Notes: generated by a model not told the origin, from the letters alone. Counted from the stretch's first letter, positions 34,840 to 44,133 are shown. The stretch is DNA of 64,000 nucleotides from Cohnella silvisoli (GCF_021190915.1 NZ_JAIOAP010000001.1:682001-746000); one strand, 5' to 3'. Made by a program: numbers and translations.

Positions 34840-37800
34840 ATGATGAAACAGACCAAGATGCAATGGTTCATGTGTGTTGCTGCGTTTTCTTTATTGGCCT
34901 TCTTCTCCCTATTGTTTGTTGAAAAAGCGGAGGCTGCGACACAAACGTTGTCCAATAATTTTTTGTCGGTTCAAGTGGATGATGCTTTCCCCCGTGTGAT
35001 TCAATATACGGACTTGGCTACGAATGCTGTCATATATGGACAGGAGGACTCATTAAGCAAGATCAAAATAAACGGAACATTATATACTCCGAGTGTCACC
35101 AGTATCAAAAGTTCGGATACCATCACTTACAACATCGATATTTCCTCCATAAGCGTATCATTGATCGTGGAGTTTAAACTCGTTGACAATGTACTGGAAA
35201 TGAATGTGACCCAAATCAATGACTCAGGCTCGACTAAAGTATACCGGCTGGAATTTCCCGATCAAAATCTGGTATCCGTGCGAAGCACGCAATCCGGTGC
35301 GGCTATGGCATATAATCAAAATTTTATCGATAATGATACCTTCAGTACGGTTTTGAATAAATCAATTGATGCAAGTCCGCAGCGCGTGGGACATTCGATT
35401 ATTTACACGGATGCTTTAGCTGCTGCCATTGAAACGGGTATGACCACTCAAAGCAGCTACGTCCAGACTGTGGATAAAGGAGTATATAAGCGTACGGGTC
35501 TTTGGGCATACGAAAGTTTTTATCGGGGACCGGACGATAAAGTCACAGAACTTCCTTGGGTGAAAATTAAGATCGTTGCGGATGAAAATGGGGACGGTAG
35601 CGTAGATTGGCAAGATGGCGCGATTGCTTACCGAAGCATTATGGATCCTCTCCCCGGCCCTATAAATCTGGCTCAAAAAACGATATTCAGCAATTTGTTT
35701 ACCGATTATTGGGGCAAATATCCGTGGACATGGGAATCCGCTTTGGATTATCTCAAAAGACAAGCCCTGGCAACTGATAAATTCCCACAAATTCTGTTGG
35801 CTAAAACATCGCATCAAGGGATAGACGGATGGCCTTCCTATGGGGAGGCAAGCGATGTCCTGGGCGGAAATAGCCAGTTCAACTGGTTGGTCGATGAAGC
35901 TGCGAATTGGAATATCTATGTCGGCACCCACACGAATTCACGGGAGGCTTATCCGGAAAGTTCTTTTTGGGCAGACACACCTCTATCAAGTACGGTGAAA
36001 GGCCAGCCCTGGGCAATGATAGATCGCGAGGCTCAACTGAACGATCAGGATCAGTATTGGGGCAGTGGACTTTTAGGGTTAAGATACGATGCCCACAAGG
36101 CCGCATTTCCAAATATGAAATTTCAATATTTGGATATAGAACTCGGAAACGGCCTGAACGCGAGATGGCAGGCCTATCAACAAATCAAAAAATTCAAGCA
36201 GAATGGGTGGCAACTGTTTACGGAGTATTCAATCGGGTATCCTCAAGTTTTTGATCCTTCGATCAGCTATCTCGGAACGAAGTATCTCTCGTGGGCTCAT
36301 ACCAGTTTAAACAGTGGGAGTTCCAATATACGCCGTTTCATCATGAACCATGTTACGATAGTCGGTGCGGGAAATACGACATACCAAAACGTGCTTGGCA
36401 AAGGTTACGCCGACACATACGGTTATTTAGGCTACGTCGGTCCGGTGCCGGGTACGATAAATTCGGCTGTCCAAGAGTTTTGGAAGCATACGTTAGCGGA
36501 TACTTATTTGAAAAATTTTGAAATATTAAATATATATAACGATTCAAGCAATAATAATAATCTAACTGCTTTGTTTACAAAGGGGGTTAAATCCGTTTAT
36601 GACGGAAATGTACGCAAAATTTATAAAAACAATATTTTACAGGCCGCTTTGAATAATACGTCACAAGACTTATTTCTCCCATGGGAAGTGGAAACGGAAG
36701 AAAAAATTTATACCTTCAGCAGCGGGGGAGGTATCAAAGAGTGGACATTGCCTTCGAGTTGGAGCGGACTGAAAACGTTGAAGCTATACAAATTAAATCA
36801 GACCACCGGACGGGAGTTTGCGGCGGACATTAGCGTAAGCAACGGTAAAGTATCGATCGCCTATGAAGCCGAACAAGGATATGTGCTTCTCAAAGAAGCT
36901 GCGCCGCAGACAAGCGTCATTTGGGGAGACGGCAGTAAGATCAAGGATTTTGAGTTTAACAGTACATCATTCGCCTACTGGAATCGTTCCGATGCGCAAG
37001 CCGTAACGATTGCGGCAGGTACTGAAGGTAACTACATGCTTCAAATTTCTGGAAGCGGCGATCATATGGCGAGTCAAACCATTTCGGGATTGCAACCGGG
37101 AAAAAGCTATGCGATCACGGCAGCTGTAAATATAATCGGCGATAAAACGGCGCTACTTGGCGTGAAGGAATACGGAAGACAGGAAGTTGTCGACTCCATC
37201 GACCATAATGTCACTTTTAACGCCGATCGATTGGATAGTTGGCCGAGACTCAAAGTATATTTTACAATGCCTCTGGGGCATACAAGCGCAACCGTTTATT
37301 TAAAAGGAACAGGGGCAGCAGGAAACGGCGATATCGTACAGTTTGACGATATCCGGCTGTTGGAAGAAAGCAATCCGATCGGAGGTAAGCATTCCTACTT
37401 CGAAGGATTTGAAGATACGCATTGGGCAGGACCTTTCGTTGCCCATCGTACGGATACGGTAGCTACGATATCTAAAGCAAATCCGCCCTATACGATAGAT
37501 ACGATAGCTGGCTCCGGCAATAAATCGTTTAAAATCATGCATTGGAACCATAATTACAATCCGATTTACGATACTATCGTCAAGACATTGCCCAATCAAC
37601 TTAAGCTCAAACCGCATACGACATACCGTTTAAGCTTTAAATTTAAACCGATGTACGGCCCGGCTTCGGGTTGGCAATATCGGATACGCTCGAACAAAGG
37701 AAATGCGACGTTATTCAGTCAAAATTTATCCGGTTCGCAAGACCAAGTAACGTTGGAATCCAAGCGATTTACTACGAGCAGCTTCGATGATTATTCTTTG

Positions 37801-39018
37801 GAATTCGTGAACCAATCTTCCTCAAATGCGGATATTGTCATTGACGATTTAACGGTAGATACGATTGAGGACGATACGGACCCCGCCTGGGGTTATAGCA
37901 GCAAATGGATTGTCGTTTCTTCCCCAGATCGATTTAATAGCTCTGCTCACGCTGTCAATGATAATACAGGAGGTCAGACAGCAAAACTGACTTTCTGCGG
38001 TTCGAATATCAAACTCTATATGCGAAAATCTTACGATGCCCAGATCGTAAACATGCAGGTAGATAACGGAGCCGTTGAAGTCGTTGATCTCTATTCAAGC
38101 TCTCTGGACAATCAGGTGATGGTATGGCAAAAATCAGGACTTGCCGATACTCTTCATACCCTGACCATCACAACGACCGGAACAAAAAATGCAAGCTCCA
38201 CAGGATATTGGGCTGAGTTGGATTTTGCTGAAGTACCAGAATCATCCGATCATTTGGTAGATGATAACGCCTCAGAGTGGACTTACGATAATATGTGGTC
38301 AAGCGGCACTGCCGCGGATCGCCATAATGGAAGTTATCATTATATAAATACGACGGTAATGCACACAGCTGTCTTCAATTTTACGGGTACTGGCGCAAAA
38401 TTATTTACCCGGATTGGTCCTGACCAGCAGATCATTAAAGTACAAGTAGATAGTGAGCAAGCGGAAGCGATTGACTTGTATGACATATCGCATCGCAACA
38501 AAGTGTTAGTCTGGCAAAAAACAGGGCTGGCACCGGGAAATCACACGATTACCGTTATCACGACCGGAACGAAAAATACGAATTCCACTAATTATTGGGC
38601 TGAGGTCGATGCCGTGCAAATCTTGACAGACTACAAAATCAAATTGGATGACAGCTCAACGAATTGGACATTCACCAGCGGATGGTTAAGCGGGAGCGCT
38701 GGCAATCGCTATAACGGAACCTATCATTACGTGAATACCGGGGGTAAAACCGCAACCGTTCAATTTTCGGGAACAGATGTCCTTCTGGCTACGCGAATAG
38801 GGATTGACCAACAGATTATCAAAATACGTGTGGACAACCAAGCTGATGAAACCGTTGATTTATTTAGCCCCACATTCACCAATAAGGCTATTGTATGGCA
38901 GAAATCCGGCCTGGCGCCTGGGTCTCATACTTTGACCATCACCACAACAGGAACGAAAAATTCAAGTTCCACCGGTTATTGGGCGGAGATGGATTATATT
39001 GAAATTAGCAGTCCATAA
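34840..39018 (+). CDS. Secreted multi-domain GH101-like endo-alpha-N-acetylgalactosaminidase
   Basis: 1392 residues, with a signal peptide at ~1-33 (hydrophobic core then EKAEA). Order: beta-sandwich (~35-260), a GH101-type catalytic barrel (~265-620) with GSVDWQDGAIAYR before it, THTNSREAYPES, putative nucleophile D432 in QYLDIELGN and acid/base E462 in LFTEYSIG. Then a beta domain (~625-690), two galactose-binding-like modules (~700-1010) and three tandem ~125-residue repeats to the C-terminus, each ending WAE(L/V/M)D. GH101 enzymes release Gal-beta-1,3-GalNAc from mucin-type O-glycans. The D-to-E spacing of 30 is near that of known members, but the motifs are divergent, so a related specificity is possible. 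ATG at 34840 follows GGAGAGAG. Last gene of the ABC operon. Confidence 0.78.
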   Translation: MMKQTKMQWFMCVAAFSLLAFFSLLFVEKAEAATQTLSNNFLSVQVDDAFPRVIQYTDLATNAVIYGQEDSLSKIKINGTLYTPSVTSIKSSDTITYNIDISSISVSLIVEFKLVDNVLEMNVTQINDSGSTKVYRLEFPDQNLVSVRSTQSGAAMAYNQNFIDNDTFSTVLNKSIDASPQRVGHSIIYTDALAAAIETGMTTQSSYVQTVDKGVYKRTGLWAYESFYRGPDDKVTELPWVKIKIVADENGDGSVDWQDGAIAYRSIMDPLPGPINLAQKTIFSNLFTDYWGKYPWTWESALDYLKRQALATDKFPQILLAKTSHQGIDGWPSYGEASDVLGGNSQFNWLVDEAANWNIYVGTHTNSREAYPESSFWADTPLSSTVKGQPWAMIDREAQLNDQDQYWGSGLLGLRYDAHKAAFPNMKFQYLDIELGNGLNARWQAYQQIKKFKQNGWQLFTEYSIGYPQVFDPSISYLGTKYLSWAHTSLNSGSSNIRRFIMNHVTIVGAGNTTYQNVLGKGYADTYGYLGYVGPVPGTINSAVQEFWKHTLADTYLKNFEILNIYNDSSNNNNLTALFTKGVKSVYDGNVRKIYKNNILQAALNNTSQDLFLPWEVETEEKIYTFSSGGGIKEWTLPSSWSGLKTLKLYKLNQTTGREFAADISVSNGKVSIAYEAEQGYVLLKEAAPQTSVIWGDGSKIKDFEFNSTSFAYWNRSDAQAVTIAAGTEGNYMLQISGSGDHMASQTISGLQPGKSYAITAAVNIIGDKTALLGVKEYGRQEVVDSIDHNVTFNADRLDSWPRLKVYFTMPLGHTSATVYLKGTGAAGNGDIVQFDDIRLLEESNPIGGKHSYFEGFEDTHWAGPFVAHRTDTVATISKANPPYTIDTIAGSGNKSFKIMHWNHNYNPIYDTIVKTLPNQLKLKPHTTYRLSFKFKPMYGPASGWQYRIRSNKGNATLFSQNLSGSQDQVTLESKRFTTSSFDDYSLEFVNQSSSNADIVIDDLTVDTIEDDTDPAWGYSSKWIVVSSPDRFNSSAHAVNDNTGGQTAKLTFCGSNIKLYMRKSYDAQIVNMQVDNGAVEVVDLYSSSLDNQVMVWQKSGLADTLHTLTITTTGTKNASSTGYWAELDFAEVPESSDHLVDDNASEWTYDNMWSSGTAADRHNGSYHYINTTVMHTAVFNFTGTGAKLFTRIGPDQQIIKVQVDSEQAEAIDLYDISHRNKVLVWQKTGLAPGNHTITVITTGTKNTNSTNYWAEVDAVQILTDYKIKLDDSSTNWTFTSGWLSGSAGNRYNGTYHYVNTGGKTATVQFSGTDVLLATRIGIDQQIIKIRVDNQADETVDLFSPTFTNKAIVWQKSGLAPGSHTLTITTTGTKNSSSTGYWAEMDYIEISSP
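37871..39015 (+). repeat. Three tandem carbohydrate-binding-like repeats inside the GH101-like gene
   Basis: Units begin at about 37871, 38258 and 38641, a spacing of 383-387 bp. Each contains a run of the type W(L/S)SG..A..R(Y/H)NG..H, a strand IKVQVD or IKIRVD, and the end TTTGTKN.(S/N)ST.YWAE. The second and third units are closest to each other. Likely galactose-binding-fold modules that anchor the enzyme to glycan or cell wall. Confidence 0.8.
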
Positions 39019-39095
39019 ACCGAAGAACTGACTACGTTGACGAGCAGATCGTTGAAGATTAGTTGGGATCCCTCTATTTGCGATCATTCGTATAC

Positions 39096-39126
39096 AAAAC
39101 CCAGACTGTAGCGGTCTGGGTTTTGT
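39096..39126 (+). terminator. Rho-independent terminator of the GH101-like operon
   Basis: AAAACCCAGAC-tgtagcg-GTCTGGGTTTT, an 11-bp perfect stem, followed by TGTATTG. Confidence 0.88.
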
Positions 39127-39221
39127 ATTGTACGACACGTATTAGCGTCATCTCTTCGGTGACAGCCGGAGTAGGGGAACATCGATTTGAAAGGGTTATG
39201 GAGGTGCGAAAAAAAGCCCCA

Positions 39222-39277
39222 AATACAAAAAGCCTCCAAACCCACTATTGATAGGGTGTTGGAGGCTTTTTGTATTT
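39222..39277. terminator. Large bidirectional terminator
   Basis: AATACAAAAAGCCTCCAA and TTGGAGGCTTTTTGTATT form an 18-bp perfect stem, extended inwards by ACCC/GGGT. T runs occur on both strands, so it can end both the rightward operon and the leftward PhyH gene. The 39019-39289 gap holds only these two hairpins. Confidence 0.93.
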
Positions 39278-39289
39278 TCTCGGCATGGA

Positions 39290-40123
39290 TCACATATCCC
39301 TGTGATAAACAAGCGGATTAAGCGGGCTGGAGACGAGGTCCCCCGCCTTTAATCCGGGAAGCCAAGATTCCAAATCGCTTCTGCGAGCGTTGCTGTCCGG
39401 TTCGGCGATTCGCGTTCCGTCCGCGACGTAGATGATCGTCATGACTTTGCGCATCGCAGAGGTGGGATTGCCGGGTGCGCTATGCATCGTCCAGCCTGCG
39501 TGAAAAGTTGCATCCCCTGCTTCCATTGCTCCGTAGGTTACTTTTTCAAAACCTTTCCCGTCAATGAACTGTGCAAGCGTTTTGTGCGATTCATCGGAAA
39601 TTTGCATTTTATTGATGTAACCCAGCTTATGGGAGCCCGATGCAAACGTCATTGAACCTATGTCTTCGGAGATCGGCACGAGAGGCATCCACATCGTAAT
39701 CGTTTTGTCCGTATCGAGCGGCCAGTAAATTTGATCTTGATGCCAAGGAGTATGGCCGCCGCCTGGCTCTTTATAGAGGGCTTGATCGTGATAAATCCGC
39801 ACACCGTCTACGCCCATCAAATCTGCAGCGACCTTGGCAAACCTCTTGGCAAGCGTGAATCTCGCCAGATCCTCTTGCTCTCTCCATAAGTTCCCGATTT
39901 GTATAAAAGCTTTGCCATACGTATCCCGTTCCTCAAGGGGCTTGTCTTGATTATTCAATTTCCGAACCCATTCGCTAAGGAGAGGCTCGTAAACGGCAAT
40001 CTCCTCATCGCGCGCCAGATTACGAACGACGATATGCCCTTTCTCCTGGTATGAATCGCATTGCTCAACAGTAATCTCGTAATTTTCGTTCATAATGGGT
40101 AAAGAAGTCGGCTGATTAGGCAT
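39290..40123 (-). CDS. PhyH-family Fe(II)/2-oxoglutarate dioxygenase
   Basis: 277 residues. Iron ligands H128-x-D130 (PWHQDQIYWP) and H214 (WTMHSAPGNP), with an arginine shortly after (SAMRKVMTI). SMTFASGSHKLGYINK is the conserved strand pair. ATG at 40123 with GGGGGA six bases upstream; the longer frame to 40195 has no site. Divergent from the AraC gene at 40286. With the HQDxxYWP signature it is closer to the 43222 protein (HQDKSYWP) than to the 16156 one. Substrate unknown. Confidence 0.92.
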   Translation of the reverse strand: MPNQPTSLPIMNENYEITVEQCDSYQEKGHIVVRNLARDEEIAVYEPLLSEWVRKLNNQDKPLEERDTYGKAFIQIGNLWREQEDLARFTLAKRFAKVAADLMGVDGVRIYHDQALYKEPGGGHTPWHQDQIYWPLDTDKTITMWMPLVPISEDIGSMTFASGSHKLGYINKMQISDESHKTLAQFIDGKGFEKVTYGAMEAGDATFHAGWTMHSAPGNPTSAMRKVMTIIYVADGTRIAEPDSNARRSDLESWLPGLKAGDLVSSPLNPLVYHRDM

Positions 40124-40285
40124 TGTTATTCCCCCAATTGATAGCGTTAATCTTATAACCATCATATAAAGCCGTGCAGGCAACGTCATTGTCATTCTCG
40201 CTCATTTTTTTGTTCAAAACAACTGGGATTCGGAGGATAAGCACGTGATATAATCTAACTACTACGCAAGTTGGGAGAGCATGCC

Positions 40286-41158
40286 ATGTCATCGCTGATC
40301 GAACGAATGGATAGGCACCCGATCGTTCCTTATATAAGGTCAAGCGACTTCGCGGTTCGCAAACTGTGGCGTTATGCCGAACGCCGGTTGTTGGATTACC
40401 TCTTTATTTACGTTAAGGAAGGTATTCTTCAAGTTTGGGTCGACGGACGGGAATACCGGTTCGAGGCCGGCCAGTTTTGTCTCGTTCAGCCGGGAAGCAT
40501 CGTCATACTGGAAGGCGCGACGGATACCATTACTCCTTTTGCCCATTTCGATATTTTCTATAATCCCGAGCGGGCGAACAGCTTCCCGACGAAAGCAGGG
40601 CAAATCGATTTGTCCGCTTACCAACACCTTATGCAGCCTAGATTAAACGATATTTACGGTTTGGAGATTCCCGTACGCATTGAGGTTCAACAACCTAAGA
40701 AGCTAATCGAAACGATCATTATCATGGTGGAGCTATGGAGACAGTACGATGCTTCGATGCAATTAAAAGCCCATCTATTGGCCTATGAGATCATCGTGAC
40801 AATATTGGAAAGTTATATGAGGAATACGGGGGGCATGCGGGCGGAGGCAGATCCCTTGAAGTGGATCGTCGCTTATTTTTCGACTCATTTGAACGAGCCG
40901 CTTTCCGTCGAGAAGATGGCTAGCCGCGCAAACTTGTCCGAATCGCGGTTTAGCGCGTTATTCAAACGGAGATACGCGGTTTCTCCCCATCGGTATTTGC
41001 TCCATATGCGCGTCGATCATGCGAAAGAGCTGTTGGTAAGCTCGGACCTGTCGCAAGAAGAGATCGCCAATTATTGCGGATTTTCCGACGTACATCATTT
41101 TTCCAAAGCATTCCGAAGAATAAGCGGGCTAACGCCTGGGGAATGGAGAAGAAAATAA
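40286..41158 (+). CDS. AraC family transcriptional regulator
   Basis: 290 residues. Cupin-like sensor (YLFIYVKEGILQVWVDGREY, GQFCLVQPGS) and the C-terminal double helix-turn-helix (VEKMASRANLSESRFSALF and QEEIANYCGFSDVHHFSKAF). ATG at 40286 follows GGGAGAG at six bases; a TTG 15 bases earlier lies in that site. Divergent from the PhyH gene at 39290, its likely target. Its stop is one base from the end of the convergent AraC gene at 41160. Confidence 0.93.
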   Translation: MSSLIERMDRHPIVPYIRSSDFAVRKLWRYAERRLLDYLFIYVKEGILQVWVDGREYRFEAGQFCLVQPGSIVILEGATDTITPFAHFDIFYNPERANSFPTKAGQIDLSAYQHLMQPRLNDIYGLEIPVRIEVQQPKKLIETIIIMVELWRQYDASMQLKAHLLAYEIIVTILESYMRNTGGMRAEADPLKWIVAYFSTHLNEPLSVEKMASRANLSESRFSALFKRRYAVSPHRYLLHMRVDHAKELLVSSDLSQEEIANYCGFSDVHHFSKAFRRISGLTPGEWRRK

Positions 41159-41159
41159 T

Positions 41160-42035
41160 TCACACCTCTGGAGGGCGCCCGTGCATTCTGAATTCGGTTG
41201 GCGTCAATCCGGTTAGCCGTTTAAACTGATGGCTGAAGTAATGAATGCTCGTGAAACCGAGCCGCTCGGATATAACCTCGACTTTTTCCTCTTGCAATAG
41301 CGCGCGTTTGGCCCTCTTGATCCTCTCTCCTATGACGTAATTTTTAGGAAGCAAGCCGATTTCCTCTTTGAACAATTTAGCGAAATGGATCGGGTGATAT
41401 CCGCACATGGCGGCAAGCTCCGAGACCGCCCAATTTTTACCCGGTTGTTCTTGCATCGCTTGAATGGCGGGTTCGATTCGGCCGTAAGACTTGGACGTCG
41501 ATTCGTTGCTTACAAGCTGCCGGAACACAAGCGATAATATTTGCATCATTAGTGCTCGAAGTGTGAGCGCGTAGCCGGGCTGTTCAAGCTCGTATTCTTT
41601 CACCATTCTCGTCAGAATCGGCTCCAGTCCCGATATGGACAATTTAGTCGGAAGGGTGATTTCACCGTATGGAGGAAGGTCAAGCTTCGGGTTATAGGGT
41701 TCGATGCCGAGTGATTCCTTCCCGGGATATTGAATCCGGTTGCCCGGATGAATCGGAAAGGTTGAATGATGAAACCACTCAAAATGAACGCTGAAATAAT
41801 CGGTCGCATCGACAGCGGACAGCCAATGGGCGCATTCCGGGCCATAGTAGACGCACTCTCCGGCGCGAATCGTATATTTGTGCTGTCCAATGACCAGTTC
41901 GGCGTGGCCGGATACGACAAAGAACAACTGGTTATCCGGAATGATGCGGACACCCCAGTTGGTTCCGGGCGGCGCCGTTGATCGGCTTGCGAAGTTTACC
42001 GTCGGCATAATGTCGTCCATTGTTCTGATGGCCAT
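41160..42035 (-). CDS. AraC family transcriptional regulator
   Basis: 291 residues. Sensor region with NQLFFVVSGHAELVIG and GECVYYGPECAHWL; DNA-binding motifs VSELAAMCGYHPIHFAKLF and VEVISERLGFTSIHYFSHQF. ATG at 42035 with AAAGGAG eight bases upstream; the frame is open to 42191 without support. It is downstream of, and on the same strand as, the AraC gene at 42193, separated by 157 bases. The two may jointly control the PhyH gene at 43222. Confidence 0.93.
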   Translation of the reverse strand: MAIRTMDDIMPTVNFASRSTAPPGTNWGVRIIPDNQLFFVVSGHAELVIGQHKYTIRAGECVYYGPECAHWLSAVDATDYFSVHFEWFHHSTFPIHPGNRIQYPGKESLGIEPYNPKLDLPPYGEITLPTKLSISGLEPILTRMVKEYELEQPGYALTLRALMMQILSLVFRQLVSNESTSKSYGRIEPAIQAMQEQPGKNWAVSELAAMCGYHPIHFAKLFKEEIGLLPKNYVIGERIKRAKRALLQEEKVEVISERLGFTSIHYFSHQFKRLTGLTPTEFRMHGRPPEV

Positions 42036-42192
42036 GTCGGGAACTCCTTTTTTCAATAAATGATGAGAAATGCACGATCCGTCATTCCCATCATAATGAG
42101 CGAGTAGACGAGGCGCAAGACAATTTACTGTTGAAATAGGGGATGTTGAGAGTTGTCGGGGGCTCTTCTGCACAACTTCGCGGACGCTCAAT

Positions 42193-43050
42193 TCACCTTC
42201 TGCGTTTTCTAAAGACGGATGGGGATACCCCGTAAAAAGCCGTGAATTGTTTGGTGAAATGATGGATAGACGAGTATCCGAGATCGTCGGCGAGGTCGGT
42301 AACGGATCGGTTGCTTTCCCATAAGGCTGCGGCGGCTCGCTTCATAATTGCTTGGGTCCAATAGGCTTTCGGAGATAATCCGGAAGCCTGTTTGAACAGT
42401 TCGTGGAATTGGGTTTTCTTCATACCGCTGAGCGCAAGCCAGGTTTCGTACCGCCTGCCGGCGTTGGCTTCTTGGTCGATCATATCTATGATAGGTTTGA
42501 TCCGATAATCCGTTAGCAGGGGAGCTTTGGAAAGTTGGATGAATTCAAGCAGGAAAGCCTTCAGCAAGCTGCTCGCGATTAGATTAGATGCTGGGTTGCT
42601 CTTCTGGTAGTGATTCACGATGTGGGCGAATAACGCTATCATCGTTCCATGATGCTGAAGCGGGAGGTGATAGGGCAACTCGTCTATTTCCGTATTGACC
42701 TTTATTTGCGTTAGATAAGAGCGATCGAAATCGGCAACGTTCCAGACGAGATGCTGGGTCGTGGCGAGCGGTTCGGAAGACCATATTTCGCAGTAAATAT
42801 TGTATGTGGCGAGCGGCTGATCGGGATCGGAAATGAACGAATGCAGCAGCTTGGGAGGGAAGTAAATGAGGTCTCCTTTTTTGACGTTAAATAAGCCGTC
42901 CGGGACGGCGATCTTTCCTTTGCCTTCATCAATGAGATGGAATGCGTAACAGTAGCCGTATCTTGAAGATTCGCTTGCTTGGCTCCCCGGCGGGAATTCA
43001 TAGTAATGGGCAACGCGAACGGAAGGCTGAAGCTCAAGTGTCGAAAACAA
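42193..43050 (-). CDS. AraC family transcriptional regulator
   Basis: 285 residues. Sensor region YGYCYAFHLIDEGKGKIAV and GDLIYFPPKLLHSF. In the DNA-binding domain the second motif is clear (VTDLADDLGYSSIHHFTKQF). The first is unusual, WLALSGMKKTQFHELFKQASG, and lacks the common IAxxLxxS pattern. TTG start at 43050 with a weak AGGCGGTG site. Divergent from the PhyH gene at 43222, across 171 AT-rich bases. Probably its regulator. Confidence 0.9.
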   Translation of the reverse strand: MFSTLELQPSVRVAHYYEFPPGSQASESSRYGYCYAFHLIDEGKGKIAVPDGLFNVKKGDLIYFPPKLLHSFISDPDQPLATYNIYCEIWSSEPLATTQHLVWNVADFDRSYLTQIKVNTEIDELPYHLPLQHHGTMIALFAHIVNHYQKSNPASNLIASSLLKAFLLEFIQLSKAPLLTDYRIKPIIDMIDQEANAGRRYETWLALSGMKKTQFHELFKQASGLSPKAYWTQAIMKRAAAALWESNRSVTDLADDLGYSSIHHFTKQFTAFYGVSPSVFRKRRR

Positions 43051-43221
43051 TGCAGCACCGCCTATCGGGAAAAGTCTAAGTTAAAGATTATGATACCGTA
43101 GGAAACGCAAATAAAAAAGCCGGAAAAAATGATCAATTTCCGAACGGGTATCTAAATACGATGTTGAGCGACCATGCTAAATTATAAATATATTAAATTA
43201 ATAATCGAGGAGTTGAACCCA

Positions 43222-44091
43222 ATGATCGATAAAAAGATCCGCGGAAGTTTGACTAAAGAGCAAGTTGAATTCTACAACGAGGAAGGCTATATTGTATTGC
43301 CTAAACTATTGTCGGACGAAGAGCTGGTTCCGGCACGGGAAGCGATGAACGAGAAGGTTTCTTCCATAGCGGACGAGCTGCTGGCAGCGGGTTTGATTAG
43401 CGACAAGTTAGAAACTCGGCCGTTTAAATATCGTCTGGCGGAGCTTTTTAAGGATTTGACTGCCGATGACTTTCTGAAGTACGGCAGGAGCTGGCGGGAT
43501 AGAATACCCGGTTATTTCCGCTTAATGAGCACTCCCAAAATTTTGGATGCCGTTGAATCGTTAATCGGGGGAGAATTATTTTCAAATCCCGTTTATAATG
43601 TACGGCCTAAGATACCCAAGGTCGCGGCAGGCGCCGTACCATGGCACCAAGACAAGTCGTATTGGCCTGACGCCAACTCCAATCCCGTTATTACGGTATG
43701 GATTCCTTTAGTGGACGCGAATGAAGTGAACGGCTGCCTGCATATTAAACCTAAGACCCACCGGACTCGGTTATTGGAGTGGCATCAGGAAGAAAAGACC
43801 GGAACGGGATACACCGCGCTCCGAGAGGATCAACTAGGCAAAACAGCAACCGTCGTATTGCCGGTTTCAGCAGGAAGCGCTATCCTCTTTAACGATCGCT
43901 GCCTGCATATGTCGACGCAGAACAATTCGGACGAGGTTCGTTGGAGCGTGGATTTGCGCTATCAGCCAACCGATCAGGACCCGATGCCGAGCCACGGAGC
44001 AGGTTTTCTTGCCCGAAGCTACAAGTTTCCGGAGAAAGTCGCGACGCTTGAAGATTGGCTTGCCGAGCGACCTGAGCACATTTTAGAATAA
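43222..44091 (+). CDS. PhyH-family Fe(II)/2-oxoglutarate dioxygenase
   Basis: 289 residues. Iron ligands H142-x-D144 (WHQDKSYWPD) and H229 (CLHMSTQN), R240 in VRWSVDLRYQ as the likely 2-oxoglutarate anchor. NGCLHIKPKTHR is the family strand pair. The motif layout resembles PhyH hydroxylases of small polar substrates. ATG at 43222 follows GAGGAG at nine bases; an upstream in-frame ATG lacks a site. Single-gene unit with its own terminator, divergent from the AraC gene at 42193. Substrate unknown. Confidence 0.92.
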   Translation: MIDKKIRGSLTKEQVEFYNEEGYIVLPKLLSDEELVPAREAMNEKVSSIADELLAAGLISDKLETRPFKYRLAELFKDLTADDFLKYGRSWRDRIPGYFRLMSTPKILDAVESLIGGELFSNPVYNVRPKIPKVAAGAVPWHQDKSYWPDANSNPVITVWIPLVDANEVNGCLHIKPKTHRTRLLEWHQEEKTGTGYTALREDQLGKTATVVLPVSAGSAILFNDRCLHMSTQNNSDEVRWSVDLRYQPTDQDPMPSHGAGFLARSYKFPEKVATLEDWLAERPEHILE

Positions 44092-44133
44092 AGGAAAAAC
44101 CTTCGGGGACGCACCTTGAAGGTTTTTCCTTTA
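44091..44133. terminator. Rho-independent terminator after PhyH
   Basis: AAGGAAAAACCTTC and GAAGGTTTTTCCTT, a 14-bp perfect stem starting at the last base of the stop codon, then TATGCC. Symmetrical, so it may serve both directions. Confidence 0.9.
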
